DNA of 64,000 nucleotides from Isoetes taiwanensis. Its lineage: Eukaryota; Streptophyta; Lycopodiopsida; Isoetales; Isoetaceae. The stretch spans positions 1,207,487-1,271,486 of the forward strand of contig JAJEKV010000049.1 of NCBI GenBank assembly GCA_021234155.1. Direction: 5' to 3'. Each line of letters begins with the position of its first letter. Within the stretch, counting starts at the first letter, position 1. The translations under genes were made by a program, and so were the position numbers. The notes beneath the pieces are model-generated. The model was not told the origin of the DNA. It worked only from the letters and a program-made list of their open reading frames with translations, and made no database searches. Shown here in pieces: positions 11,280 through 23,108 of the stretch.

Positions 11280-11612
11280 TCATGTACCGTACCCATAGTG
11301 CCTACTCAGCGAGCAGCCAGGCGGGGGCAAAGGTGGATGGCAAAGGTGGGCTCGCAGATCCAGTACCTCCTGAATGTACGACCCCAGAGCACGTACTGGC
11401 GGTGTGTTCATCAGCAAATGTAGGGGCAAGTCCGGCCGTACTAAGGGAACGTATCTGGCCCAGATCTGACTGAATGCTGGGCAACTCTGGAAAGTGTGAG
11501 ACTCATCCTCAATGGCACCCGTTTGACAGCACTGACAGAGCCTGTCCTGGCGGGGCTCCCCAATCCACCTGCCCGTCTCGATGCGGAGATGATGGGCACC
11601 TGTGCAACCCAT
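11280..11612 (-). pseudogene. LINE ORF2 C-terminus with zf-RVT domain (second copy)
   Basis: The frame contains HHLRIETGRWIGEPRQDR, CQCC, EDESH and FQSC in the order seen at 695-1276, so it is the same LINE family's zinc-binding C-terminus. The upstream polymerase and endonuclease domains are missing. Amino-acid conservation with the first copy is high in the zinc motif and lower after it, where this copy becomes proline-rich and ends in a poorly matching tail. It is a dead, 5'-truncated insertion. Confidence 0.75.
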
Positions 11613-11659
11613 ATATGCACCTCCCCAGCTAAGTCGCCTCCTTTATTTGCCATATTGCT

Positions 11660-12620
11660 TTAGCCATGCATTACCATATTGAAATTACAGGGATAATATG
11701 AATTCATAGCATTCAAAAATACCTACAAGGTCTTTCAAGCCACCGTTTTCTCGCATCCTTTCTCTCATCATGAATTCTGTTCATGCAAGCTGCCAGTTCC
11801 GTCGCATATTCCTTCGAGCCTGATTAGACAACAAACATTGAATTCAACATCTTTTTTTTCCTCTACTATTTGTCGCTTTCAATTTGGCATATACTTCTCT
11901 CATTCCTTTCAACTATTCCATCTAAGCCATTAATTCCATATATTCACAAAATATACACAGAGCCGCCTAAGGTATGCCCTTCGGGCAACCCAAAAACGAA
12001 ATATTGTAAATCTAGGGCATCTTAAATAATTATCAAAACTTTTAGAAGGTGTCATAAAATTCGTCAAAACATAAAGACATTTCGTAATTTTTCCCTTTGA
12101 ATATGTAGAATCCTCCTTGCCGCTTTTACTCAATCCTCCATATAAATGGTATAAGAGCACTCATGGCATAGTATGTGTATCATTTATATGAAAAAACATT
12201 ATATCATTCATATGATATGAAAGGCATTAAAAAGGTCACCTTGGGATGCTTCTATCGGAAAGAATGTATTGAATATTCATATCACATGATATTGAATACT
12301 CATGCTATTAAGAATGCGCGGCAACACCATCAATAGAACCCATTGCCCCTGTTTAATCCTGTCCATGTTAGAGCACTATTCAATCATTGCTCCTGTTTAA
12401 TCCTGTCCATGTTAGAGCATGCTCTTCGTAAACAAACCTGTTAAGCCCAACCAAACTATTTCCTTTTTTTTTCAAAGGACCAATTACATTAGAGGATGTT
12501 AACCTAATTCTTGCATGCAAAAGATTACATCCTGATTGCACAAAGGCAAAAGCTAAATTAAAGCAATTTCCTGGCATAAAAACAGGTCAAAAGTTTAGTA
12601 AATGTCCACAAAGAGTGAAC
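11660..12620. other. Intergenic stretch downstream of the SNF2 gene
   Basis: No gene seen. A 35-base sequence (core CCTGTTTAATCCTGTCC) is directly repeated at about 12343-12377 and 12387-12421, 44 bases apart. Confidence 0.5.
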
Positions 12621-12639
12621 CTAAGGAAAAAAATCAATT

Positions 12640-13011
12640 GTATGAATCGAGCTCTTTACAACCCAATTTACAAATGTACATAATCAATGCCAAGCCGTTC
12701 CCTTGATGTGGCAATCTTAGTAACTCTTATGCTTTTGAATTGGCTATAACAAATTGGTAAATATTTTGCCGTTGCCAAACAAAATACATATGCAAAACCT
12801 TGGACAACAGACTGGATATATCTATATTCATGTCCATTCAATACCTTTTCCGCCATCCACAATTGGTGAACTGAGGGCAAGGAAAAATTGAAGCCTCCAG
12901 ATGACCCAAAGGTGGTCCCACCTGAGCTCAACAGAATCTACTATACAAGACCATGCCATGGTATCAACAAAATTGGAATACCAACGCCAGTGATAGACAT
13001 TGATGATGCTT
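12640..13011 (-). other. Probable 3' UTR of the SNF2 gene
   Basis: Sequence downstream of the TGA at 13014-13012 has no in-frame continuation and carries T-rich and TGTA-type motifs typical of plant 3' ends. The overlapping 87-residue frame (12931-12668) has no recognisable domain and is treated as non-coding. Confidence 0.5.
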
Positions 13012-16000
13012 TCAAACAGAGAAGAGAAAACGAAGATCCTCAGTTGTCAGACGACTTCTTTGGCTATCCCCTCCATTTTCTCCAAATGCAGAGGCAACCA
13101 TTTGCCTTTTTTTTTCCTGCTCGCATAGCACACAATGTATGTTCCCTGCTTATAATCTGTGTAAAAATGTGCTCAAGAAAATATCCAGCATACCTGCAAT
13201 GCTAAAATTCGATCTTCGATTGTGTTCTTTACTGTGAAACGGGATACATGGACTGTCCGTGTTTGTCCAATCCTATGAGCTCGATCAATAGCTTGATCTT
13301 CTGTTGTCGGGTTCCACCACACATCAAGCAGAAGCACATGGCAGGCAGCTACCATGTTTAGACCCAAGCTTGCTGCTTTAAGAGACATGATCATCACAGT
13401 CACCTGCAAGTCACTTCAAACATAACTACTCCAGTAACAAAAAACATATAGACTGCTGAGACTTTCCCATTGAGGAGAATTTTGAAGACCAAACCAATTT
13501 ATTGATAGGTAAATACCTTGGGGTTAGTATTGAATTCTGATACAGCATTGTCCCTGTCTGAAACAGTCATTGTGCCATCCAGCCTTCTAAAACTTAAGCC
13601 AGCACATTTTAACGGAGTTTCAAGGAGATCAAGCATGCTTGTCCACTGTGAAAATACAATCGCCTTCTCAGTTCGCACCTCATTAGTAATGTTACCCTCT
13701 CCCATGCCGTCTGAACCATTTGGATCAGGACTTATCTTTGGTAAGGAAAGTATTATTCTCATTACTGCCTCAATTTTAGATGAAGTTTTCCAACTTTGGC
13801 CTCTTAAAGCTAATGCTAACTTCTTTTTGCCTGCAGGCTTTGAATTACCAGTAGCAGTGCCCTTGAGAGCAGCCAACGAGTAGAGAGAGGACTGGTTCAA
13901 ATGGACACGACATTTCGGGAACGGGCAGGTCGAATCATCACCAATAGCGAGTTTTTCCGATATGCACTGTCGGCAAAACACGTGACCACAAGCACTAACA
14001 ACTGCTTCCTCAGGTGCATCCTGACAAAAAACCGGGTTAAAAAGTTGGATCCTGTATATATAAATTATGTACATATAAAGTACAAACAACTAGCAAAAGA
14101 AAGAATGAGCAGGAGAGAGAAACACAAAGTGTTATGCAAAAATAAGGCTTTACATCACAATTTAGGTAGCAGAAAAAGTGTAAACTTACAAAAAGAAATA
14201 CTACTTATCAAATGCAGTTAGAAAACCTTACAGAGCAAATTGTACATGGTGCTTGATTACTTTCCAATATATGCTGAAGGTGAATTTGTTGTGATGCTGG
14301 AAGCTTCTTCATGAATTCCACTGCATGAGTTTCCATAACTTCTGACTTATCTTCCGCCACAAGAAGTGGATGATCACATGCTTGCCGTAAACGCAAAAGC
14401 ATCCATAAAATGTTCACATAATTGCTTTGGAGAGTACCCTCTTCTGCATATGCCTGAAAAAGTTGATTAAGACTTAATATCTGCTCAGATTTCAATCAAC
14501 ATGTACAGAAACCTCCAGTTACCTCAAACTTCCTCCGTGATTCAGCTTCCAGCTTAGAGTAAAACTCACGCTCATCATCAGTAAAATCTGCCTGTTGAAG
14601 CTTCACTATCCTTGCAGGCAAGTTCACTATAGGCTTCCCATCAATTAGACAATCTGTAATACAATGAGCAGGCAAAACCTTTTAAACATTTGCTTCAGAA
14701 ATTTAAGGAATACTAGGACATAGTAAATGGTAAACAAAAAAGAGATATACTCTTGGTGCGACGAAGCATGATTGCTTGCAGCACGCCTTGAAGCTTTTTG
14801 TAACCCACAGCAGGATTCCGGACTATTGGCTCTTTTATTTCTGCCCTAAAAGACTTGTATGCGTCTAAAGGATCAAACCGTAGAAAGCGAAAATAGCTGT
14901 ACAAATCATCAATTGCATTCTGAATAGGTGTCCCAGACAAGCACCATCTTCTTTTTGCTCTTAGACCCCAGCATGCACGAGCCACTTGTGTTCTACAGTT
15001 TTTAATGCTTTGGGCTTCATCTAGAACTACTCTGAACCACGAGACTCTTGATAAAGGTGCAGCATCAGACAATAAATTTTTATCATCTGCAATTTTGTTT
15101 CGTCCCTTCATCTTTCCCTTCTTAGAATCTTCTGTTTTCTTACCAATAGTCAATCCATAATGATCCAGACTTCTCCTGTCCTCATCTTTTTCATCCGGCA
15201 AAGGTTGTTTCGGGACTTCCATGGTAACAATTGAATAAGTTGTCAACACAACATCATGCCTTGCAAGCTCATCTGGATCCTTGGTCCTGTTGCTGCCATG
15301 GTAAATAAGAATGGAGAGATCAGCTGCAGGTGTGACCTTCTGCCTCAGTTCATGTGCCCATTGCCTCAGCACACTTGTCGGGCATACAACAAGTGTGCCT
15401 GCCATAGGTCTACGTTTGCTTGATAACTTCAGATCCTCATCTTTTACTTCATCCATCTCAGGTTCAATACTTTCAATCATCTTCCTTGTTGGAGTATTTG
15501 AAAGATAGTCATCGTCTTCTTCATCAAGATCAATAGCAGAAACCTTTGATTCTGGTGATGCGTAATTCCCCTCACTGAATTTGTTAATTGGTGCCCGTAC
15601 CTTAAGGATAAGTGCAATTGTAGACACAGTCTTCCCAAGCCCCTGTTAAGACAAGACAACATTCAGCGGGACCAAGGGGCAACTAGCTTTCCGCAAACAA
15701 TATAGAACTACCTGATCATCGGCAAGGATGCCTCCTGCACATTCTATTCTTTTTTCACACTTCTCCATCCATGCAAGTGCAATTTTCTGCAAAGCAGCAC
15801 ATAATGTTACAAAACTCAAACATGTTACAGCCATTGTCAAAAAAGAAACTAACTTGGTGCTTAAGAAGTGGAACAGCCATTAGGCCTTCCTCCAGACATG
15901 CTTCCTCTTTTTCGTCTCCTGAGAGCATCCTCTGTTATTTCAACAATTTAATCAAAAAACATATCAATGTCTGGACAAAGGCCACTCAACATAAATCATT

Positions 16001-17554
16001 GGCATGCAATAATACCTGCACAATGGTACGAAGGCTTTTATCCTCTCCAACCATCCCATTAGGCGGGTTACCACCAAAAGGGGGTGGTGGCCCATGTTTT
16101 ATATCTAGTATGGACCCTGGAAGGGTTCTTTTCTCATGCTTTATCGCTTCATAATTGTATCCTCCTCCCGTTCCATAACCTACCCCCAATAGCCGGTGTG
16201 CAGATATGGTTTGTGTTGGAGTTAAAAATGTCTTTTCCATTGCCCTTAGGTGCATAACAGCAGGTGTTGTTGGTCGTTCCAGTCTTTTAGATGATTCAAG
16301 TTGCCAGTCTGTCATTTTCCGCTTGCCATGTAGAGACGGACCCAGGGACACTTTGCAATCCTCATCGTCCTCAAAATCTTCATCACTATCACTATCTATC
16401 TCTATAATTGTACCCTTCAAGCTATTGCTGGTAGTGCCATTTCGTATACTACTCTTTGCCAGCTTGCTCTTAGAATTCAGGGATGATGATGATGTCTTGC
16501 AGTCAGATGCTAAAACTGACCCATCGCTTCGCCTGGGTCTCTCATAGTCAATCGTATTGTTCACGGTCTCTGCATCTGAATCATCATCTAAACAAGCCAC
16601 CTTTTGTGCAGAGGTGGTTGAACAGGATAGTTCGCTTCCATAATCTGCTATATAAATAGCAAAGTTAAGAAACAGTTCATTGTTGCTCGGCAAGGAAGAT
16701 GGGCAAATATATACCAACCTTGATCGTGCAAAGACTCGTGTTCCTCTTCATAATATGAACCTGGTTGCATTCCTGATGCTTCCAGGGTCCAGGCTGAACT
16801 CCCAAGATCCAAGGTAGTGCCTCCAGCTTCCTGATAATCATTGTATACCATGCGCCCATTGGTGTCCTGATAGAAGTCTTCTGTAGCTCGTGGTTGTAAA
16901 AAGTTATGCTCATATATGTGACCTGCCAAATCTCCTGTTTCAGCTACATCTTGTGGCGCATTACTGCCCTCAAATCCATTGTACTCATAACCAGCTATAT
17001 CCAGCTCCTCTGGAATGGTATGGTGAGCATGATCCTCCAACTCCCTAACTTGAAAACCACCCATGGTCATCTCTTGTGGCATAGTATCTTCAACTTGCTG
17101 TTGTGGCACTTGACTTGTCTGCAGTAGAAAATACGATGTTAACCGCGTTATATTATGCATGCTTTGCATGTTAGGTCTAAATATAAACTATTATCAAAAG
17201 TTTTCAATCTAATACAATGTAAACTGATTCCAATTTCTTCCAATTTACAAGGAAATACCGAGCATAAATGACCTGCAAGGAAGGGCCTGGTTCACTGAGA
17301 ATCCTCCAAAGCGCATCCCATTCCATGTCTGGTTCATCGTTATCTCGCAATTGATCAATTCCCCCATTTGAAGATATGCCCAAAGATTTATCATCACCCT
17401 TGCCATAGCCACCACTGCTATCACCAACTGCATTAGACAATACGGCGCCATCGAATTGCATGATCGAACCTTCAATCTTATAATCCAAACCACTACAATG
17501 TTCCGAAACCTCCTTTCTGTCTTGCTGCAAGTTCTGGCAAAGTATAGTTCCCAT
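13012..17554 (-). CDS. CHR28-like: SNF2 ATPase with embedded RING finger, Rad5/16 subfamily (CHR27/28-like)
   Basis: Eleven coding exons join in frame to 1175 residues: 17554-17273, 17118-16719, 16644-16016, 15931-15854, 15786-15712, 15642-14751, 14653-14523, 14453-14232, 14020-13517, 13403-13194, 13116-13012. All introns are GT-AG. The ATG is preceded directly by an in-frame TAG. Residues 1-440 are acidic and low in complexity. Walker A (DDQGLGKT, about 486-493) spans the exon 5/6 junction; DEAQ is at 696-699, followed by SGTPIQN. A C3HC4 RING (C899, C902, C914, H916, C919, C922, C935, C940) separates the ATPase lobes. The helicase C lobe (AIVFSQW to RAHRIGQ) follows, and the protein ends in LRFLFSV. 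RING insertion marks the Rad5/16 branch. The Arabidopsis relatives FRG1/FRG2 act in nuclear RNA-directed gene silencing. That role here is inferred; the RING suggests E3 ligase activity. The gene looks intact. Confidence 0.93.
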
Positions 17555-17830
17555 CTAATCTACAAATCTCATTTAAAATCCTACATATAAAAACCCAAGA
17601 GCCCAGAAGGTCAGATGGGGTCGGCAACCCAAAAAGCAACCCAGAGAACCCTAAATTGTACCGACGGAATTGTAGAGGAAAAAAAGGCGAAGGGAAGTGG
17701 AAGAGGGAAGTAAAGTAAAGGAAGGGATTCTGGGATAGTTCTACGATCGCGGGCCGACTAGTCTAGACTGGGCAGCGGCCTCTTCTCCTACGGCGAATCA
17801 TCTAGGCTAAAGCTTTACGGGGTCCAAAAC
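17555..17830 (-). promoter_or_regulatory. 5' leader and promoter region of the SNF2 gene
   Basis: The base composition becomes GC-richer toward 17830 and the repeats stop here, as expected at a plant promoter. The TTTGTAG just upstream of the start codon could be a 3' splice site of a 5'-UTR intron. No TATA box can be assigned with confidence. Confidence 0.3.
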
Positions 17831-18204
17831 TCTTCTTTACTGTGCTTTCTATGCAATTTCTTTACCTAAAGCTTAGTCAGCCACGCGTCATCCACCCAAT
17901 GGCCACCTATTTGCCAAATCAAACACCTTAGATCTTTACACGGTCTAAAATAATATATGGCGTGTTGCACTCCATAATTAATTTTGATAAAGCATTAATC
18001 TTGGTTGACTATTTATATTCCGTGCTAACTCATATATTCTCCTTGTTAATTACTTATTTATAATTACTTATTTAACAATACGGAGAATTACTTGATTACT
18101 TGTTCACCATCTAAGTAGTCTAGTAATGTGGAGCGCTTTAAATATAGGATGCGGTCATGTTTTAAACCACATCATGTCCGGACTTTGTCATGTTAAAGCC
18201 ACAT

Positions 18205-18206
<2 letters not shown>

Positions 18207-18247
<41 letters not shown>
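18207..18247. repeat. AG dinucleotide microsatellite
   Basis: An uninterrupted run of about 20 AG units. Confidence 0.95.
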
Positions 18248-18249
<2 letters not shown>

Positions 18250-20480
18250 TCACTTTTGTGGACAGTGCAATTCTTGTAATGTAAGGCTGGTTTAAACATG
18301 ACCACGTCCTGATATTTATATGAATTATAATGACTTTAGTCACTTCTTTAACTGGGAATAGGTCTCAAGTCCTTGTAGAGGGGGGCTAACGTGAGGATAG
18401 CAAATGGAATAAGATTCTACTTTTTCCATATTAAATCTAGGTTTATTCATTCCATATATAAAGCAGTATCATTTTTGTTCTTAAAAAAAAATAGGAGGTA
18501 ATTTTTCTGGGCTGAGCACAGCCCTGGCCCTGACACGTATGTGTCCATTGCATTTTCCAATTCTAACAAAAAGAAAAATCTTCAGCCCGCCACATGCCAC
18601 AGCCAAACTGGTATATTCTCTTTCTTGCTCCTCAAGCAATCTCTCCGGTGGCTATTTACATTCCTTGCCCTGCAAGCCCTTTCCCCGCCTTTCTCAAATC
18701 TTTGGTGGGGTGGAGTTGTGGTTGAGGGGGGATGCAAAGCGCAGACCATGGCGACTGCCGAATGGCCTTGGCGGAACTCGGCCTTGAGGAGTGGCAAAGA
18801 AGAAGCGAGGTTCGGCAATAAAGAAGCGCGATTCGGCGGCAACAATGGCTATGCCATGCCTATCATAGGCCTTGGCGTATGATGGGCAGATCTGGGCGCT
18901 CCATGAGCTCATCTTCCATGCTCTTCGACCGGGCTACCGCCATTTCAATTGTGCGGGTTTGTCTCCATCCCTTTCCTCAAACACTTTCAAATCTGCGACC
19001 TTGCTAGGCGGATAACTTAATGCTTTTATGTGAGATAAACCCATTCGCGGCCGCTTATCCGTACTCTGAATCGTGCAGAGGCCATATCCGTACTCTGAAC
19101 TGTGCGGGCAAACCGCCTCCGAGTCGGATTTATCAATCCATGGCTGCCCGGAGTCCATGCTACACCGAGAGACCCCTTTGCGTAATAACTATGTCTACAG
19201 CCGCAAGAGACATAGAAAAATGTAAGAAGGAAATGACCACGAAGAATTCAAGCCTTGCAGCCCCTTTCAACGAGAACCCTTTTATAACCCATGAGCAAAT
19301 GGTTCTGTTTACTTTTGCTACAAGCGGACTCCAAATCGCCATCCTCCATAGCCAACCAACGTTATCCTTGCTCCTGCAAATCCCTAGCTTTAGTGGGTAA
19401 AATAGTTTAGATTTCCCAAAATTTCGGTTTAGTTTTTGCAATTTCCGGCCCGGGACCTCTGCTCATTATTCGATTGATGATTTTCATGCTTAATCTTGCA
19501 TCATACTGGTGGCCAGACTTCGCCCAACAAATGAATTTGGCCTCAAAATTCTTCTTAACCCTTGTCCCCACGGTATCCCCAAGTTCGCAAATTCAAGCAA
19601 AGCAAAGACTAAATTGGAAATTGGACAGATTCCAAAGATGCGATTGAATTAGAATTAGAAGCAAGAGCGAAGGAAGAAGCACAAGAAGAATAAGAAGCGG
19701 ATTGAAGAGATATGAATATCTGCAATGGCACGGGGCATGCAAGCACTCATTTGGGGGACCCAAATGACCATGGCCAACAAAACAAAGCACCCATCACAGG
19801 ATTTTGGCCTACTGTGTTCTTATCCGGTAGCTAAAATTTGTTTGTGAGAGTCACAAAACCCCACCACGAAATTGATTAAAAAAAAAGGGAAGTCGCGAAG
19901 TCCCAAGCGATCCGTGATCCCGTGATCCGGCCCATAGCCATGGCGAGAGCCATAGCCATAGCCTTCTTGAGCCTTCTTATTCGCCAGATCCCGGGCCCAC
20001 ATCGGGGCCGTCAAGGCCGTCTCTGTTGGTCGCTCCCGTTCGCGTTTTACCTATATCAAATTTATTTCTCTTTTTTATGGGAGAATGTTTTAAAGGACGC
20101 GGTTCAGATAAAGGATAACGATTAAAAGAAGCCAAATGGATAACATATTGTTTGTGAAATAGTAAAAGCCAACACGAACTGCTCTCTAACTAGAATAAAA
20201 ACCTCAACACGCCTCCATGTAGTTACAAGAAACAAAAGATCCAATAATAAGAGGAATCCAAAATATAAGATTTGTCAAAGAAAACCAAAATGGGGAGGAA
20301 TTCTAGAATGCTGAGATAAAGGTAACGTATTTTGTGGCAAGGCCCTTGAAACGATTTTGTCGCCCACTAGATCTACTGCCATAGCCAGCCAGCGATGTTT
20401 TGTAGCGGTGTCGATTAAAGAAAATTGGTTAGCTAGTTGCTCTGCACATATATATCTGATCTATATATGTTCTTATGTTT
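18248..20480. other. Intergenic stretch, no gene recognised
   Basis: Moderately GC-rich islands (about 18540-19140) carry open frames on several strands at once without domains. A direct repeat of TATCCGTACTCTGAA lies at about 19055 and 19084. No transposon was recognised. Confidence 0.4.
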
Positions 20481-20507
20481 GTCGCGCTTATCCGACCGTC
20501 CGTTCGA

Positions 20508-20770
20508 GATCCGACGGCTCACGTGGATTTGGGACGTATCCTACGGCCCAGATGGCCTGGGAGTTTACATATAATATGTGTACCGCGGTCCTACGGTCCA
20601 GATTGATCTGATCTTGGCCGTCGGTCCGAGATCCGACGGCTCACATGGCTTGGGGACACATCCTACGGTCCACGTGGCTTTGGGAATTATATGTAATAGA
20701 TCCTACGGCTCATATTGATTTTATATGATGAGATCTTGATCGTTGATCGAGTTTAAGATCCTAAGGCTCA
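20508..20770. repeat. Degenerate array of a GATCCTACGGCTCA motif
   Basis: Seven versions of GATCC(T/G)ACGG(C/T)(C/T)CA occur at about 20508, 20538, 20588, 20630, 20660, 20699 and 20757. Several are followed by (C/T)GTGG. The spacing is 30-58 bases, so it is a dispersed-type motif cluster rather than a clean satellite. Confidence 0.75.
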
Positions 20771-20820
20771 TATTGAATGCTCGTTCCTTAAGGAAAGGCT
20801 TTTAAAATTTTTTATGTTAT

Positions 20821-20883
20821 TGGGGTGATTCGAACCCTGGTCCTCAACCCCCCAAACCCCCCACTCTAACCACTAGACCAAGC
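20821..20883 (-). repeat. tRNA-like SINE head
   Basis: On minus the sequence reads TGGTCTAGTGGT (A-box-like), then GGGTTCGAATCACCCC (B-box and T-arm-like), with a G-rich spacer of about 30 bases between. The acceptor stem and anticodon arm do not fold as a tRNA. It is best read as the 5' promoter end of a tRNA-derived SINE or a tRNA relic; no 3' tail or target duplication was found. Confidence 0.5.
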
Positions 20884-20929
20884 ATTAATTCTATGAAAAA
20901 TTTATGTTTCAAATATACTTAAGGGTAAT

Positions 20930-21680
20930 GTTTTAATTAAGATAAAATAGACTATAATATTCTAGGATGTTTTGAAACTTTCAAAATGTTCCAGAAAGTT
21001 CTAAAATGTTCTAGAAATTTCTAGAATGTAAGGGAATCCAGAAGAATTAAAGGGAATATAAAGAAAATCTCATAAGTTGTAAGAGAATCTAGGAAAATAT
21101 ACAAGTCTAACGGAATCTCTTAAAATCTAATTGAATCTAAGGGAATCTTCATAATATCTAAGAGAATGTAAAAAAATCTTGATGAAATCTTAGAGTTTTT
21201 TTAAGATTTTGCAAAACGCGACAATAGAATGTTCTAAAATGTTTCATAATAAAGGTGTACAATATAAATCTTGAAAAAAAAAAAATATTCTAGATGCTCA
21301 AGGCAAGCGCTTTAGTCTAAAAATAGAAAATGTTTTAAAAATGTTGCACAAATCCAAAATAGATTATTTTAGAAGGTTTTAAATGCTCATGGGTTTTTAA
21401 GATTTTGCAAAGATCGACAATAGAATGTTCTAAAATATTTCATAATAAAGGTGTACAATATAAATCTTGAAAAAAAAATATTCTAGATGCCCAAGGTAAG
21501 CGCCTTAGTCTAAAAATAGAAAATGTTTTAAAAATATTGCATAGATCCAAAATAGATAATTTTAGAAGGTTTTAAATGCTCATGGGTAAGCACCTCAATC
21601 AAAATAGAAAATTCTAAGAGAATCTAGGAGAATCCAAGAGAATCTCAGTAGAATCGTTGGTTATCTAGAGCACTATAGGG
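20930..21680. repeat. Low-complexity TCTAGAA/GAATCTAAG region with a 196 bp tandem duplication
   Basis: The block begins with phased TTC/GAA units (20989-21026), passes through variants of GAATCTAAGGGAATC, and contains two copies of a 196 bp unit (21203-21398 and 21399-21586). Each starts AAGATTTTGCAAA and ends GCTCATGGG. Confidence 0.8.
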
Positions 21681-22039
21681 CCTTACATCGTAAGAACATG
21701 CTAAAACTGGAACAATGCGCCGTAGGACGTATTAATTTTCTTGTATATATATATCTTGAATAGTTGTCCAACAACCTGAACTCAAAGCAACTCATAACTC
21801 AAAGCAATTCAGGAAATGTTTTGGATCATTGATCCTCTTGATGACTTATAGGTACCTATTAGATCAGCCCCATTCAAAATTGATAGCTCTGGAGCAATGG
21901 AGCTACTTAAAGATCAGCTACTAAACATCTAGATAGCCACTTTATGTTTTTTCATCTCCATTAATAATGGCATCATTTACCATATTTTTTACACCTAGAT
22001 AAAAATTAAATAAATTCCAAAGACTCAGATCATTACTAA

Positions 22040-22340
22040 AGGATGGGACCAAGGATGCAGGTTCAACTCCTGCAGGTTCTAGCACGTGGATACGGGATGA
22101 TGATGAGACACTCCTTTTTTTTGATATCTCAGTGAAGAGAAATGCTCTTTTGATTTAATGCAAAACATCTTCAGTAACAAGTCGTTATGATCAATATTCT
22201 TCTATCGTGCAGGTACTGAAAACAAGGCAACAAAATGCAGGTTCAAATCCTACATCTTCTAGCATGCATAGACGAGTTGGGGAAGAGAAACGTTCGCGGC
22301 GGCCGTAAGGCCGCCGCGATAAGTTTCTTGTAATAATAAC
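22040..22340 (+). mobile_element. SINE-like element with tRNA T-arm motifs and 3' hairpin
   Basis: A T-arm-like phrase, ATGCAGGTTCAA(C/A)TCCT, occurs at about 22056 and again at about 22229, both followed by TTCTAGCA. Downstream is a perfect hairpin, CGCGGCGGCC-GTAA-GGCCGCCGCG (22295-22318), and a TAATAATAA tail (about 22331). This order suggests a retroelement 3' end. Boundaries and target duplication are not established. Confidence 0.35.
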
Positions 22341-22427
22341 AAGGTATCGAGACACTAAGTCATTGCCCCAACTATATAGGTGTAACACTCCTCGTGTTGC
22401 ATGTACAACCTGGGACTGTTATGTATA

Positions 22428-22532
22428 CAAGAATCACCTCATGTTGCAAATTCCGGGGTGGAAACAGTGCCGACGCGCGAAACGCGGAGGCACTGCTGAC
22501 ATCCCAGAATTTGCAGCTGGAGGTGATTCTTG
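22428..22532. other. 105-base near-symmetric hairpin
   Basis: CAAGAATCACCTC at 22428-22440 pairs with GAGGTGATTCTTG at 22520-22532. Going inward, GTTGCAAATTC, GGGGTG, CAGTGCC and CGCG pair with their partners. The interruptions are small, including tandem G-A pairs near the tip, and the internal loops are symmetric. The loop is centred at 22480. It could be a MITE, a small-RNA precursor or another structured RNA. Confidence 0.6.
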
Positions 22533-22832
22533 CAATGTGAATGTAAGGTAAAAGCAATTTTGTGGGGCTAAATCCAGCAGAATGCTGGGTAGAATAGGAA
22601 GAATTGAGGGTAGAACAGCAGAATCGCCGGGGAAGAAGGAAAAACGGCGTGGTAAAAATTGTTGCTGCAAACGACAAAATGTTGTTTAACATTCTTTAAA
22701 AGAATGGTTGCCACATGGCAACACATTGTTGGCTTTCACAGCAGAATTGCTATTACCTTACATTTACGTCACCTTGCACATGTCACGTGTTCATGCGGAC
22801 ACCCTCCACGTTACAGATATCCCATATGTGAT

Positions 22833-23106
22833 GGGCCTGATGGGTTAGCCCTCTAGGTAAACCCGAGATCCCATCGGGACTTGCATGAACACTAATAAGT
22901 TGCTATACGTGAGTTAAATGATGCAATGCTATAGATTCTTAAGTTCAAAACTCAAGGTAAAGAATTAAATCTGACGGCCCTGCCGGGTTAGCCCTCTAGG
23001 TAACCTGAGATCTCGTCGGGACTTGCATGAATACTGATATACGTGAGTTGAATGATGCAATGCTATAGCATTCTTAAGCTCAAAACTCAAGGTAAAGAAT
23101 TAAATC
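22833..23106. repeat. Tandem pair of about 140 bp units
   Basis: Units at 22833-22975 and 22976-23106 share GGGTTAGCCCTCTAGGTAA, CGGGACTTGCATGAA, and an end AAGGTAAAGAATTAAATCT. They differ by substitutions and an approximately 10-base deletion. Origin unknown; possibly LTR-derived. Confidence 0.8.
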
Positions 23107-23108
23107 TT

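Larger units (their letters stand above)
11069..11645 (-). mobile_element. 5'-truncated L1-type LINE, 3' end (second copy)
   Basis: It is homologous to 671-1438 but inverted. Coding remnant, structured 3' UTR (11156-11222), terminal stem-loop (AGACC-GATT-GGTCT on minus, 11125-11112) and a CCTT-type microsatellite tail (11093-11069) occur in the same order. The tail repeat differs from the TCATTC tail of the first copy. Confidence 0.7.

Noticed and set aside
12668-12931. An 87-residue minus frame after the SNF2 gene as an extra exon
   Set aside because: The SNF2 frame already ends at a family-typical C-terminus, and no splice sites join this frame to it.
20821-20883. A functional tRNA gene
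   Set aside because: A- and B-box-like sequences are present but acceptor and anticodon arms do not form; a SINE or relic fits better.
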